DNA of 64,000 nt from Mediterranea massiliensis (GCA_015060685.1 SUXZ01000009.1:1-64000), one strand, 5' to 3'. Numbered from the stretch's first letter, positions 1 to 9,817 are shown. The notes: generated by a model from the sequence alone, not told the origin. Translations and numbers: made by a program.

Positions 1-626
1 TTTTACAGATATCCAACTTACTAATACTACTGTGGTAATAAACGTCCACAATCTCCAGGCGGAGAGAATTGCTAATTGAGTTGCGCATAACTTTTTTGAG
101 TTGTGTCAACTTATTTAGTACACTACATTCATTCGATGGAACAGATAGTTAGCTATGTTTTGAGGAGAAGCCAAATGCGAGTGTGACATTAAAAACCTTA
201 ATGTCACACGAATGTCACGCCTAATGTCACACTTTTATTTAACATTTCGATTGCTGATAATCAATAACATAACCGTATAATTTAACACTTGTGTGACATT
301 GTGACATTAGAAAAATAAACTCTAGAGTGTGCGCGCACGCGCGCGATAGAGAGAGAAATACTCGCCTTCAAAATTGCACGTAATTGTTTCTAAAATATAA
401 ATTTATTATTCCTTTAGAAGCATAGATTACCGCATTGAGGAGCAAATAGGTAGCGAAACAATCAATTATTATTTTGATAACCTCCAATATTCCAAATGAA
501 TAGCCACTATTTCGGGTAGCAAAAAGGTAGCAAAAACAATTCCAACCCTTACTCTGGAGTATCGAAACGGGTGTCATTATAGTACCCAGAATCCAGAGGG
601 AATATTGGTAAAAAGTTGATTACTAA
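1..626. other. Non-coding left flank of the susC cassette
   Basis: No convincing gene is seen in these 626 bases. The stretch is AT-rich and holds a cluster of GTGACATT repeats (181-308), an alternating CG/purine tract around 325-358, and a small dyad AGTTG-TGT-CAACT near 105-117. A 69-codon frame on the minus strand (368-577) has no recognisable signal, domain or promoter and is treated as chance. No Bacteroides-type promoter or ribosome binding site is evident just before the SusC frame, which suits a silent cassette. Confidence 0.6.
181..308. repeat. Cluster of GTGACATT repeats with a 12-bp dyad
   Basis: The octamer GTGACATT or its complement occurs at 183-190, 200-207, 211-218, 223-230, 293-300 and 301-308. 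The first two copies form a perfect 12-bp inverted repeat (181-192 with 198-209, 5-base loop). Copies in the middle are 11-12 bp apart, about one helical turn. The arrangement resembles iterons or a multi-site operator. What it serves is unknown because the gene to the left lies outside the window. Confidence 0.7.
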
Positions 627-680
627 TTTTATACTGGAATACCGAGTTCGGCGAAGACTATTGTCATTTCATACATTGGT

Positions 681-3641
681 ATGCAGACTGTAGAAGTTGC
701 CATCAAGGAGAACATCAAGGTTTACATGAAGTCTGATACTGAGATGCTCGACGAAGTAATGGTAGTAGCTTATGGTACTGCCAAGAAATCGGCATTTACA
801 GGTTCGGCATCAGTGGTAAAGGGTGAAGAGTTGGAAAAACGTCAGGTATCTAACTTGACCAACGCTTTGTCTGGTACCGTATCAGGTGTTCAAACTACAA
901 GCTCTAACGGTCAGCCGGGTACATCTTCAACTGTACGCATCCGCGGTATCGGTTCTATGTACGCAAGCAACACTCCGTTGTATGTAGTAGATGGTATGCC
1001 TTTCGAAGGTGACATATCTTCTATCAATACACAAGATATCGAGTCTATGACCGTATTGAAAGACGCTGCCGCAGCTGCTTTGTATGGTGCTCGTGGTGCT
1101 AACGGTGTTATCTTGGTTACTACCAAGAAAGGTAAGACCGGTGAAACTACTATCACTGCAGAAGCTCGTTGGGGTGTTAACAGCCGCATGATTAAGAACT
1201 ACGATGTATTGGAACGTCCTGACACTTACATGGAGAACCTTTACACCGCTTTATATAACGGTTACTACTACAACACCGGCTATAGCGCAGAACAAGCTCA
1301 CCAAACCGCAAACTCTAAGTTAAATGCTTCAGGTAAAAGTTCAGCATTGGGTTATCAAATTTATACTGTACCTGCCGATCAATACCTCATTGGTCGCAAC
1401 GGCCGTTTGAACCCTAACGCTACTTTGGGTTATAGCGATGGCGATTTCTTCTATACTCCAGATAACTGGGCTGACAACTCATTCTCTAACGAAATGCGTC
1501 AAGAGTACAACATCAGCGCACGTGGCGGTACAGAAAAGATGAACTACTATATTTCTGCCGGTTATTTGACTGATAACGGTGTGATTGCCAACTCTGGTTT
1601 CGACCGTATCTCTACCCGTTTGAACGTTGACTACCAAGTAAAAGAATGGTTGAAGATTGGTTCTAACATCGGTTACACCAACTCTACAAGCCGCTATCCT
1701 GGTGAGCAAACTTCTACCAACTCTTCAATGAATGCATTCTACATCGCCAACATGATTGCTCCTATCTATCCGATGTTCGTTCGCGATGCAGCAGGCAACA
1801 TCATGCGCGATGCCAACACTAACCGTCCGGTTTACGACTACGGCGATGGCTATAGCACAAACAACACTCGTAACTTCATGTCTATCTCGAACCCTGCCAG
1901 CGACTTGGCTTACAACACAACAGAGTACCTGATGGACATCCTCGATGCCAAGTGGTTTGCTAACGTTGACATTTTCGACGGTCTTTCATTCAAGGCCTCT
2001 CTTGGTTTGCACATCGACAACACCCGCTACCACGATGTTGGTAACAAGTACTACGGTCAAAGTGCTAACTACGGTGGTTCGGTTACTCAAGACTACACTC
2101 GCAGCTTTGTATTGGAGCAACAATACTTGTTGAACTACAAGAAGGAGTTCGGCAAGCACAACATCGATGCTTTGGTAGGTTACGAAAGCATGGAATACAA
2201 CTCTGAAAACGTTTATGCATATGGTTATAATATGTATAGCGACACTAACTGGACAGTTGGTAACGTTATCGACAAGATCAACGGTTCTGGTTCATACGGT
2301 GAAATTGCCCGCGTAGGTATCCTTTCACGCGTAAGCTACGACTTCGATACCAAGTATTATGTTAGTGCATCTTATCGTCGCGATGCTTCTTCTCGTTTCC
2401 ACCCAGACAACCGTTGGGGTGACTTCTTCTCGTTCAGTGCTGCTTGGGACATTGCCAAGGAAAACTTCATGAGCGATGCAGAATGGGTGAACATGTTGAA
2501 GCTGAAGGCATCTTATGGTGAACAAGGTAACGACGGTATCGGTAACAACTATGCTTACATCGACCAATACCAAGTAACCGGTACTGATGGTGTATTTGCC
2601 GATGGTACTTTGGTTTACAAAGGTAACAAGGACATCACTTGGGAAACTTCTAAGGCAATCAACGTAGGTGTTGACTTCTCATTGTTCCAAGGTAAGGTTG
2701 GCGGTACTGTAGAATACTTCAGCCGTCAGACTTCAGACATGCTTTACTACAAGCCAATGGCTCCGTCTAACGGTTACACTGAATTCCCAATGAACATCGG
2801 TTCTATGCGTAACTCTGGTTTGGAAGTTGAATTGAACTTTACTCCTATCGAAACCAACGACGTAAAATGGACAATCAACGCCAACGCAACTTTCTTGAAG
2901 AACGAAATCGTTGAATTGCACCCCGACCTCGAAGGCGAAATGATTAGCGGTAGCCAAATCTATCGCGAAGGCGAATCAATCTACCAATTCTATATGGTAG
3001 AATATGCCGGCGTTGACCCTGAAACAGGTTTGGCTCAATACTGGGCTGCCGATGTTGATAAGAACGGCGATGCAATCCCTGGTACTGAATTCAAGACTGA
3101 CGACTGGTCTAAGGCTTACAACACTAACCGCAAGGGTACTGGCGACATCATGGCCGACGTATATGGTGGTATCAGCACAACTGTTGACTTCTACGGATTC
3201 GACTTCACTATCCAATGCGCTTACCAATTAGGCGGTAAGATGTTTGATAGCGGTTACCAACAATTGATGCACGGTGGTTCTTCAAGTGCAGCCGGTAGAA
3301 ACTGGCATACAGACATCTTGAACGCTTGGACTCCCGAAAATCAATACACAGATGTTCCTCGTTTGGATGCTATCGACTCATACACAAGCTCAACATCTAC
3401 ACGCTTTATCACAAGCTCAGACTACTTCTCAATCAACAACATCACTTTGGGCTACACATTGCCTAAGCGTTGGACAAGAGTATTGGGCGTAGAAAGCTTG
3501 CGACTCTATGGTGCTGCCGACAATGTAGCATTGTTCTCTGCACGTAAGGGCTTCGACCCACGCATGAGCTACACATCAGCTACATCATCTACTTACTCAG
3601 CATTGCGTACCATCTCTGGTGGTGTGAAGTTGACATTCTAA
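681..3641 (+). CDS. SusC/RagA-family TonB-dependent transporter, 5'-truncated
   Basis: Outer-membrane beta-barrel importer for oligosaccharides, powered through TonB and paired with a SusD lid. The 986 residues contain a TonB box (LDEVMVVAYG, about residues 23-32), a plug domain with the conserved VRIRG and YVVDGMP segments (about 35-150), and a long beta-barrel ending in a terminal Phe (KLTF). Signal peptide and most of the N-terminal carboxypeptidase-regulatory-like domain are absent. The same frame is open upstream only to a stop at 624-626, and residues encoded at about 642-680 (SSAKTIVISYIGM) are the end of that missing domain, so family homology starts before the first Met without any start codon or ribosome site. 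The gene therefore looks like a promoterless 3' portion, as in silent partners of invertible susC systems in Bacteroides. A simple deletion is the alternative. susD follows 34 bp downstream. Confidence 0.9.
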   Translation: MQTVEVAIKENIKVYMKSDTEMLDEVMVVAYGTAKKSAFTGSASVVKGEELEKRQVSNLTNALSGTVSGVQTTSSNGQPGTSSTVRIRGIGSMYASNTPLYVVDGMPFEGDISSINTQDIESMTVLKDAAAAALYGARGANGVILVTTKKGKTGETTITAEARWGVNSRMIKNYDVLERPDTYMENLYTALYNGYYYNTGYSAEQAHQTANSKLNASGKSSALGYQIYTVPADQYLIGRNGRLNPNATLGYSDGDFFYTPDNWADNSFSNEMRQEYNISARGGTEKMNYYISAGYLTDNGVIANSGFDRISTRLNVDYQVKEWLKIGSNIGYTNSTSRYPGEQTSTNSSMNAFYIANMIAPIYPMFVRDAAGNIMRDANTNRPVYDYGDGYSTNNTRNFMSISNPASDLAYNTTEYLMDILDAKWFANVDIFDGLSFKASLGLHIDNTRYHDVGNKYYGQSANYGGSVTQDYTRSFVLEQQYLLNYKKEFGKHNIDALVGYESMEYNSENVYAYGYNMYSDTNWTVGNVIDKINGSGSYGEIARVGILSRVSYDFDTKYYVSASYRRDASSRFHPDNRWGDFFSFSAAWDIAKENFMSDAEWVNMLKLKASYGEQGNDGIGNNYAYIDQYQVTGTDGVFADGTLVYKGNKDITWETSKAINVGVDFSLFQGKVGGTVEYFSRQTSDMLYYKPMAPSNGYTEFPMNIGSMRNSGLEVELNFTPIETNDVKWTINANATFLKNEIVELHPDLEGEMISGSQIYREGESIYQFYMVEYAGVDPETGLAQYWAADVDKNGDAIPGTEFKTDDWSKAYNTNRKGTGDIMADVYGGISTTVDFYGFDFTIQCAYQLGGKMFDSGYQQLMHGGSSSAAGRNWHTDILNAWTPENQYTDVPRLDAIDSYTSSTSTRFITSSDYFSINNITLGYTLPKRWTRVLGVESLRLYGAADNVALFSARKGFDPRMSYTSATSSTYSALRTISGGVKLTF

Positions 3642-3675
3642 ATCCATGTTCAATAGACTAAAAAGAAAAAACAAT

Positions 3676-5274
3676 ATGAAGAATTTAAATAAAATAGCAC
3701 TTTTCGCTTTATCCACCATGGTACTCGTAGGCTGTACCGACTTGGATACTGAACCGCTGGGCAAGACCATTACAGCGGATCAGAAAGAAGAAGTACTTGC
3801 TGCCGACCCTACCCGTATCGAGGCAGGTGTAACGGCTATCTGCTCTAACTTCACCGTTTACGGAGCTGTAGGTGGCGAAGACCAACACAACGACTTCGGC
3901 TATCCTGCCATCATGATGTTGCTCGACCACCGTGGTACCGACATGGTAAGCTTCGACACCGGTTACAACTGGTTCAGCGACCCATTGTTGTATGATGATG
4001 TTCAAAACAATGGTATTGGTACAGCAATTATTTGGTACACCTTGTACAACCAAATCTTTACTGCTAATGCCATCTTGGGCGTGTTGGATCCTGAAACAGA
4101 AGACCCGACCACTCAATTCTACCTGGCACAAGCATTGGCTATCCGTGCATTCGACTACTTCAACTTGGTACAAATCTACCAACACAACTATGTAGGTCAC
4201 GAAAGTGCATTGGCCGTTCCATTGATTACCGAAAAGAATGCTACTGAGGTTGCTACAAATGGTATCGCCCGTTCTACAGTAGAAGATACTTATACATTCA
4301 TTCTTGAAGACATCAACAAGGCTATCGAATTGCTCGAAACTACCGACGTTGAACGTGCCGACAAGCGTTACATCAGCTTGGATGTTGCATACGGTATCCG
4401 CGCTCGTATCAACTTGGTTATGAACAACTGGGAAGATGCTTACAACGATGCTGTAGCTGCAATCAACGTTTCAGACTCTAAGGTTATGAGCATCACAGAA
4501 GCCGGTAAGCCTGCATTCATCGACATCGAAGAAAAAGCTTGGATGTGGGGTGTATTGGTAACAGAAAAGGACCGTGTATCTACTACCGGTATCTGTAACT
4601 TCCCTTCACACATGGGTTCATTCAACTATGGTTATGCTTCTGTAGGCGCATGGCGTTTGATCAACAAGAAGTTGTTCGCAGCAATCCCTGAAAGCGACGT
4701 TCGTCGTGGATGGTTCCTCGATGCAGAATGTAACTCTGTAGGTTTGAGCAAGAAGCAATTGAGCTATGTACAAGGCTCAGCTAAGTGTCCTCCTTATACT
4801 CAAGTGAAGTATGCAGCCATGGGCGACGAAATGGGTACCGACAACAATGCTTGCGACATTCCTTTGATGCGTATCGAAGAGATGTACTACATCATGATTG
4901 AAGCACAAGCCATGAAGGGTGACGCTGCCGGTGCAGTAGAATTGCTGAACAAATTCGTTAACACTTATCGTGACACTGAATACTTGTGCGAAGCTACTAC
5001 TAAGGAAGAAGTACAAGAAGCTGTTTGGAACCAACGCCGTATCGAATTCTGGGGCGAAGGTCTTTCTTGGTTCGACATCAAGCGTTTGAACAAGGGTGTG
5101 AATCGTTTGGGTGGTGGTTTCCCCGAAACTGCTGTATTCAACTTTGCACCTAATGCACCTGAATTGCTTTTGCCTATTCCTCACGCAGAAGAGCAATATA
5201 ACAAGCTCATCGGCAAGAGTGAAACAGTTACAGTTCCTCAACCAATTCCTGATGAAACAGAGGAAGAGGAATAA
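3676..5274 (+). CDS. SusD/RagB-family nutrient-binding outer-membrane lipoprotein
   Basis: Surface lipoprotein that caps the neighbouring SusC barrel and binds glycan. The start at 3676 is chosen because it yields a clean lipoprotein signal (MKNLNKIALFALS with lipobox LVGC near residue 20); a Met 30 bases upstream would add a basic, non-signal extension. Length is 532 residues, normal for the family. The SusD-like N-terminal region covers roughly residues 25-250 and the C-terminal RagB/SusD segment carries RRIEFWGEGLSWFDIKR, typical of the family. The tail is acidic (DETEEEE). It is translated 34 bp after SusC and 27 bp before the next lipoprotein, so all three form one operon. The substrate cannot be told from sequence, and no glycosidase is attached to this operon. 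Confidence 0.93.
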   Translation: MKNLNKIALFALSTMVLVGCTDLDTEPLGKTITADQKEEVLAADPTRIEAGVTAICSNFTVYGAVGGEDQHNDFGYPAIMMLLDHRGTDMVSFDTGYNWFSDPLLYDDVQNNGIGTAIIWYTLYNQIFTANAILGVLDPETEDPTTQFYLAQALAIRAFDYFNLVQIYQHNYVGHESALAVPLITEKNATEVATNGIARSTVEDTYTFILEDINKAIELLETTDVERADKRYISLDVAYGIRARINLVMNNWEDAYNDAVAAINVSDSKVMSITEAGKPAFIDIEEKAWMWGVLVTEKDRVSTTGICNFPSHMGSFNYGYASVGAWRLINKKLFAAIPESDVRRGWFLDAECNSVGLSKKQLSYVQGSAKCPPYTQVKYAAMGDEMGTDNNACDIPLMRIEEMYYIMIEAQAMKGDAAGAVELLNKFVNTYRDTEYLCEATTKEEVQEAVWNQRRIEFWGEGLSWFDIKRLNKGVNRLGGGFPETAVFNFAPNAPELLLPIPHAEEQYNKLIGKSETVTVPQPIPDETEEEE

Positions 5275-5301
5275 TGTTTAACCCTAAGAAAAAGTAACAT
5301 A

Positions 5302-7344
5302 ATGAAGACATTAAAACAAATTCAATACTTGTTTGTAGCTGTATTAGGCTTGGCTATGGCTGCCTGTGCAGACAACAAAACAGAAGAGGTGTTTGTGCCG
5401 GTTGAATTGGAAGGTCAAGGCGTTTACTTCCCTAAGGCTACCAAGCTTAACTACGAAGTAGAAGGAACCGAAGGTTCTATCGACTTCAAGGTATTGCGCA
5501 CAGAAACTTCTGGTGCTGCCACTGTAAATGTAATCAGTGACACACAAACTACATTGTTTACCATTCCTTCTACCGTTTCATTTGCTGCCGGTGAAGCTGA
5601 AACAACTCTTACCGTTGCTTACGCAAACATTGTTCGCGGTACTAAGTACGACTTCAACGTTGGCTTCGAAGAAGGTACAGATTATGGTAACTCTAACTTG
5701 GACTTCACGCTGCTCTACCCTGCAGAAATTATCGAAGAATGGGAAGTAATCTCTGAAAAAGCTATCTTGACCGATAACCTTTACTCAATGTTCGGTGTCA
5801 AGAATTTGACAGGCGAAGACGTTTCTTCTCTTAAGAATATCGTTGTAGAAAAGGAAAAGAACTCAGAAAAGTATCGTTTCAAGAGTCCATATAACAATGA
5901 ATATTGGATGTGGATGTTGGGAGCAACTCTTCCTGAAGACTTCGAACTTCCTTATATCGTTATCGATGGTGAATACTTCAAGGAAAAATATCCAGACAAT
6001 CCTGCTTCTGAAGGTGCTTACATGATTCCATCTGTAGCTTTGGGTCTTATCATTGCATCGGATGTTTCATACTATTTTGATGCAGAAGAAACCAACTTCG
6101 GTACAGTTGCTGGTAACTTAAGTGTTGGCGGCGTTCCTGTTGGACCAGACCACTCAACATATACTGCTGGTAAGTATGACAAGAAGACTAAGACGTTCGA
6201 TTTTGGTACAACATACCATTGGCTATCAGACTATAGCTTCCAAATCATCGGTGCTGGTTCATTCCTTTTGAGCCTTGACCCTGCATTGCTTGAAACAAAC
6301 TACGAACGTGACTATACTTGGGAACCAGTTGAAGATGCAACAGGTTATTTCACTTCTGAATTGGTAGGCGAAAGCTGGATGAACGAGGTTATGCAAGCTG
6401 TTGAAGATCCTACATTCTTCAAGTTGGTTAGCCCTTATGTAGATGGTTACCATCTCTACTTCTTCTATGACGAAGAAACAGGTAAGGTGAAGATTCCTGA
6501 ATTACAAAAGAGTGGATACTTATGCATGGATGGAGAAAACAACATGATTTACATGGATGGTAAAGCTGAAGTTTCTGAAGATAAAGAATTCATCTTTACA
6601 TTGAACTTCTACCACTACAATGTTAAGACAGAAAATCGTTATGACTTAGTTACATACGAAGAATCATTCCTTTGGGGTAGAGGACCACTTGACCTCTTCG
6701 AAAAGGGCTTGACTATCGATGATTACCAAGGTTACTTCAAAGTTCCTGCATTCCATGCATCACAAGGTTATTTAGGTAATGCTACTGTTTTGTTGCAAAA
6801 ATACAACAACAATTTAATTGTTGCTCGAGGTTTGTCTGTAGAACCAGCATTGGGTCGTAACTATGATGATAGTATCTTCTTGATTTATGATGCAGAAACT
6901 GGTTTGTTGGTATTCAAACCTCAAAATGCAAATCCATATACCGATGCAGATGGAACATATCCAGCAATGGCAGTACCATTCAACTCAGAAAGCTATGGTT
7001 TGACTACAAAAGAAACATTGACTGGTGGATTTATGCCTGATGGTTCATTCCAATTCATCAATACCCCTGGAAATGCCGGTACATGGGATTCTATCGTTTA
7101 TGGTTTGGTAATCAATGGTAGCTTCTACTTCATGAATGATTGTTGGTCTGGTTTAGTATGGAACCCATATCAACCATCTCAATCAACAACAACTTCATTG
7201 AAAGCTCCTTATGCTACACGTAATCAAATCCAAGAATGGGTTGCTGAACCTTCTATCACAGATCAATGGGAAAAGGCAGCTGCTCCTGGTAAGCAAGAAG
7301 TAAACATGCAATTCAATGGTACTCAAAGCAACCTCACTCGCTAA
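5302..7344 (+). CDS. Large surface lipoprotein in SusE/F position
   Basis: 680 residues starting with a lipoprotein signal (lipobox LAMAAC, Cys at about residue 23). Residues about 40-145 resemble a Calx-beta or beta-sandwich domain (VYFPKATKLNYEVEG, then alternating strands), and the rest is a Tyr/Trp/Asp-rich all-beta region of unknown family. By position (third gene after susC and susD) it is probably a surface glycan- or protein-binding protein partnered with this SusCD, but no catalytic motif is visible and the binding target is unknown. The final 60 residues are low in complexity and the protein ends QSNLTR. A strong terminator follows at 7374. Confidence 0.75.
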   Translation: MKTLKQIQYLFVAVLGLAMAACADNKTEEVFVPVELEGQGVYFPKATKLNYEVEGTEGSIDFKVLRTETSGAATVNVISDTQTTLFTIPSTVSFAAGEAETTLTVAYANIVRGTKYDFNVGFEEGTDYGNSNLDFTLLYPAEIIEEWEVISEKAILTDNLYSMFGVKNLTGEDVSSLKNIVVEKEKNSEKYRFKSPYNNEYWMWMLGATLPEDFELPYIVIDGEYFKEKYPDNPASEGAYMIPSVALGLIIASDVSYYFDAEETNFGTVAGNLSVGGVPVGPDHSTYTAGKYDKKTKTFDFGTTYHWLSDYSFQIIGAGSFLLSLDPALLETNYERDYTWEPVEDATGYFTSELVGESWMNEVMQAVEDPTFFKLVSPYVDGYHLYFFYDEETGKVKIPELQKSGYLCMDGENNMIYMDGKAEVSEDKEFIFTLNFYHYNVKTENRYDLVTYEESFLWGRGPLDLFEKGLTIDDYQGYFKVPAFHASQGYLGNATVLLQKYNNNLIVARGLSVEPALGRNYDDSIFLIYDAETGLLVFKPQNANPYTDADGTYPAMAVPFNSESYGLTTKETLTGGFMPDGSFQFINTPGNAGTWDSIVYGLVINGSFYFMNDCWSGLVWNPYQPSQSTTTSLKAPYATRNQIQEWVAEPSITDQWEKAAAPGKQEVNMQFNGTQSNLTR

Positions 7345-7373
7345 TCAACGTACACATTGATAGACCTATAAAT

Positions 7374-7411
7374 AAAGGCTCGCGGAATAAACCGCGGGCC
7401 TTTATTATTTT
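7374..7411 (+). terminator. Rho-independent terminator of the susCD operon
   Basis: Arms AAAGGCTCGCGG and CCGCGGGCCTTT (12 pairs with one G-T) enclose a 6-base loop and are followed by TATTATTTT. It closes the three-gene operon 30 bp after its last stop. Confidence 0.9.
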
Positions 7412-7450
7412 AGGGATTATTTGCTTTAACACCTAAGGCGCAGATAGGTC

Positions 7451-8149
7451 TTATAGTATCTCCAACAACTGACGCAAATCGGTAATGAAATAGGTGGGTT
7501 GGAAAGGAAGAGAGGAAACATCAGCTTTCGGTGAGAAATAGACCTGATGCATACCTACAGAAGAGGCTCCAACAACATCGCTCTCCCAGCTATCGCCTAT
7601 CATCAACGAATCGGCAACTGTAGCATTGGCTACGCTTAATGCATGATGAAACAACTCCGGATTAGGCTTTAAGATACCTATATCATCGGATAGGATAACT
7701 TCTTTGAAATAAGTATCCAGACCAGCCGAGCGCATCTTATGACGTTGCAACTCATGAAAGCCATTAGAAAGGATGTAAAGATTGTAACGGGTGGAAAGTT
7801 CGCGAAGCACTTCGTGTGCATGGGGTATCACTTCGCTCTTAGTAGGAATAACTTGAAAGAAATCGTTGGCAAAATCTTTGGCTATTGCCTCGGCTAACGG
7901 CACACCAACAACCTGCAAGGGATAGACAAACCGCTGACGGTTTAGTTCTTCTTTTGTAACCTTACCGGCTGCATAGTCTATCCAAAGTTGATGATTGCGT
8001 TGTTGATAGAGTTGGTAGAAATGTTCAAACGAGGGAAAGAATCTCCCATAACGATGCTTTTGATACATTTCAAAAAAAGTACTCTGAGCATTCACGGAGA
8101 ATGCCCAGAGTGTATCGTCAAGGTCGAAGAAAAGATTCTTATAGACCAT
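7451..8149 (-). CDS. YjjG-family HAD phosphatase (noncanonical pyrimidine nucleotidase)
   Basis: Cytosolic HAD-superfamily hydrolase of 232 residues. Motif I is FFDLDDTLW (nucleophile Asp9, Asp11), motif II is YILSNGF, the motif III lysine lies in GILKPNPELF and motif IV is MIGDSWESDVVGA, in the usual order. The length and the long helical cap (residues about 15-95) match YjjG-type nucleotidases that dephosphorylate noncanonical pyrimidine nucleotides; the exact substrate is inferred from family only. Its start codon overlaps the stop of the upstream lipoprotein gene by one base (TAATG), so the two are translationally coupled. Confidence 0.85.
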   Translation of the reverse strand: MVYKNLFFDLDDTLWAFSVNAQSTFFEMYQKHRYGRFFPSFEHFYQLYQQRNHQLWIDYAAGKVTKEELNRQRFVYPLQVVGVPLAEAIAKDFANDFFQVIPTKSEVIPHAHEVLRELSTRYNLYILSNGFHELQRHKMRSAGLDTYFKEVILSDDIGILKPNPELFHHALSVANATVADSLMIGDSWESDVVGASSVGMHQVYFSPKADVSSLPFQPTYFITDLRQLLEIL

Positions 8150-9027
8150 TATTTTACTTGAATAACCAGGTATTTAGAGATGCTCCAGAACTCTGTAGGA
8201 TTGGTGATTTTCAATACCTTTTGTTGTTTGGCATCCTCTTCGAAGATGTATGAGCCTTCGGGATGAGTAGTCAGGATATCCACGTTCTTTGAGTAAAGAG
8301 GAATTTCAGTAGTTGTACGGATATCAATCTTGGTAAAGTAATCAAGGTTTGCATTGGCATCTTCCATTACCTTGCCTTTTTTGAACAATCCGGTATCTGT
8401 CAGGATATTCTGTTCTTTCAATTCTTTCTTGGTACCAAACACAAACCAAGCCGAGTTCAAAGCCTTGTCTTGTTGTGCTACGGTTTGTTGCTTTGCCTGA
8501 TTCTCGGCAACCAAAGCATTCTTTTGTCCGGTCAATTCGGTAACAGCAGCATCCAATTCTTGAATACGGATATTCTTCGATGCCAACTCGGTTTGTAAGT
8601 CTTCAATGCGTTGAGTCTTTTGGTTCAACTCGGCAGTAAGGTTTTCGATGGCCTTCTTGAGTTGCGACGATTGGTTCTTGCTGTTTTTCAGTTGGCTTTG
8701 CAACTTGGCAATCTGTTCGCGGTTGGCTTCCATCTGTTTACGGATAAACTCAATATCAGAAGCAATCTGTTCGCGGGCAGTCAACGAGCCCTCTCCCACT
8801 GCTCCACGTTGCAAATCCACTCTGTTCTCTGCTTCACTAATCTGACGGAATCCTTCCGAAATCTCGTTAAAGGTAGCCATCATCTCTTCCAGTTCGGCAT
8901 TACGGTCAATCAGTTCTGTCTTCAGTGTTTCGTTTTCAGCCTTTAACTGTTCACTATCTCCACCACTGAATGCGCCACAAGATGTAAGTACACTTGTCAA
9001 TGCAATTGCAAATAAAATCTTTTTCAT
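8149..9027 (-). CDS. Coiled-coil lipoprotein, Cbp1-like
   Basis: 292-residue lipoprotein with signal MKKILFAIALTSVLTSC (lipidated Cys17). Residues about 27-190 are a long heptad-rich coiled coil dense in Glu, Gln and Lys; the last 100 residues form a compact domain (EIPLYSKNVDILTTHPEGSY). The organisation is that of a conserved Bacteroides envelope protein whose B. fragilis homologue has been called the collagen-binding Cbp1; adhesion here is inference only. It precedes the HAD phosphatase with a one-base overlap. Confidence 0.7.
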   Translation of the reverse strand: MKKILFAIALTSVLTSCGAFSGGDSEQLKAENETLKTELIDRNAELEEMMATFNEISEGFRQISEAENRVDLQRGAVGEGSLTAREQIASDIEFIRKQMEANREQIAKLQSQLKNSKNQSSQLKKAIENLTAELNQKTQRIEDLQTELASKNIRIQELDAAVTELTGQKNALVAENQAKQQTVAQQDKALNSAWFVFGTKKELKEQNILTDTGLFKKGKVMEDANANLDYFTKIDIRTTTEIPLYSKNVDILTTHPEGSYIFEEDAKQQKVLKITNPTEFWSISKYLVIQVK

Positions 9028-9057
9028 ACGCTTTGTTTTTGATTTTTTGAATATAAT

Positions 9058-9732
9058 TTAGTTGTCTTTGCCAGAAATGATAACAACTATTTCGCCACGG
9101 GGTTCATTGGCTGTAAAGTGTGCAATCAACTCGCCCAACGTTCCACGAACAGTCTCTTCATGCACTTTGGATATCTCGCGAGCCACGGCTGCCTGACGTT
9201 CGGCACCCAAGAACTCGGCAAGTTGTGTCAAAGTCTTCACCAAGCGGTAAGGAGATTCATAGATAATCGTTGTCCTGGTCTCTTCGGCTATAGCCTTCAA
9301 ACGCGTCTGACGCCCCTTCTTCTGCGGCAAGAATCCTTCGAAGCAGAACTTCTCGTTAGGCAAACCGGATGACACAAGAGCCGGCACGAAAGCCGTTGCG
9401 CCAGGAAGGCATTGCACCTCAATACCGTTGCGCACACACTCGCGCACCACCAAGAAACCCGGATCGGAGATACCTGGTGTGCCGGCATCCGAAATCAGCG
9501 CCACGGTTGCCCCAGCCTTGATTCGGCTGACAACACTCTCCACCGTCTTGTGCTCATTGAATTTATGGTGCGACTGCATGGCATTCTTTATCTCGAAATG
9601 TTTCAGCAAGATGCCCGAAGTACGGGTATCTTCGGCCAAAATCAAATCGGCCTCTTTCAGGATGCGGATGGCTCTGAAAGTCATATCTTCAAGATTTCCT
9701 ACGGGTGTAGGCACAACGTAAAGCATTCCCAT
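9058..9732 (-). CDS. rsmI: 16S rRNA (cytidine1402-2'-O)-methyltransferase RsmI
   Basis: SAM-dependent enzyme of the tetrapyrrole-methylase fold that 2'-O-methylates C1402 in the ribosomal P site. Signature segments are LYVVPTPVGNLEDMTFRAI at the N-terminus, AEDTRTSGILL, LISDAGTPGISDPG and the closing GEIVVIISG. The start is placed at 9732 (MGMLYVV; 9726 is the alternative) because the open frame further upstream runs antisense through tdk and has no family similarity. At 224 residues it is shorter than E. coli RsmI, lacking part of the C-terminal extension. It is divergent from tdk with about 110 bp between. Confidence 0.93.
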   Translation of the reverse strand: MGMLYVVPTPVGNLEDMTFRAIRILKEADLILAEDTRTSGILLKHFEIKNAMQSHHKFNEHKTVESVVSRIKAGATVALISDAGTPGISDPGFLVVRECVRNGIEVQCLPGATAFVPALVSSGLPNEKFCFEGFLPQKKGRQTRLKAIAEETRTTIIYESPYRLVKTLTQLAEFLGAERQAAVAREISKVHEETVRGTLGELIAHFTANEPRGEIVVIISGKDN

Positions 9733-9809
9733 GATAGTCTGTAATAGTGTTTTATGCGACAAAAGTAGAAATAAATAATGAAATAACGCCAAATAGCCAA
9801 CAAAATGAT

Positions 9810-9817
9810 TATTTTTG
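9810..9817 (+). promoter_or_regulatory. Predicted -7 promoter element of tdk
   Basis: TATTTTTG matches the Bacteroides -7 consensus TAnnTTTG and lies 23 bp before the tdk start codon. The -33 box is not clear. Confidence 0.6.

Noticed and set aside
368..577. 69-codon frame on the minus strand in the left flank
   Set aside because: No ribosome site, promoter, signal or domain; composition matches non-coding DNA.
681..7344. SusC/SusD here as the importer of the xyloglucan locus
   Set aside because: They lie more than 9 kb from the nearest GH31 gene with housekeeping genes between, end in their own terminator and lack the shared upstream site.
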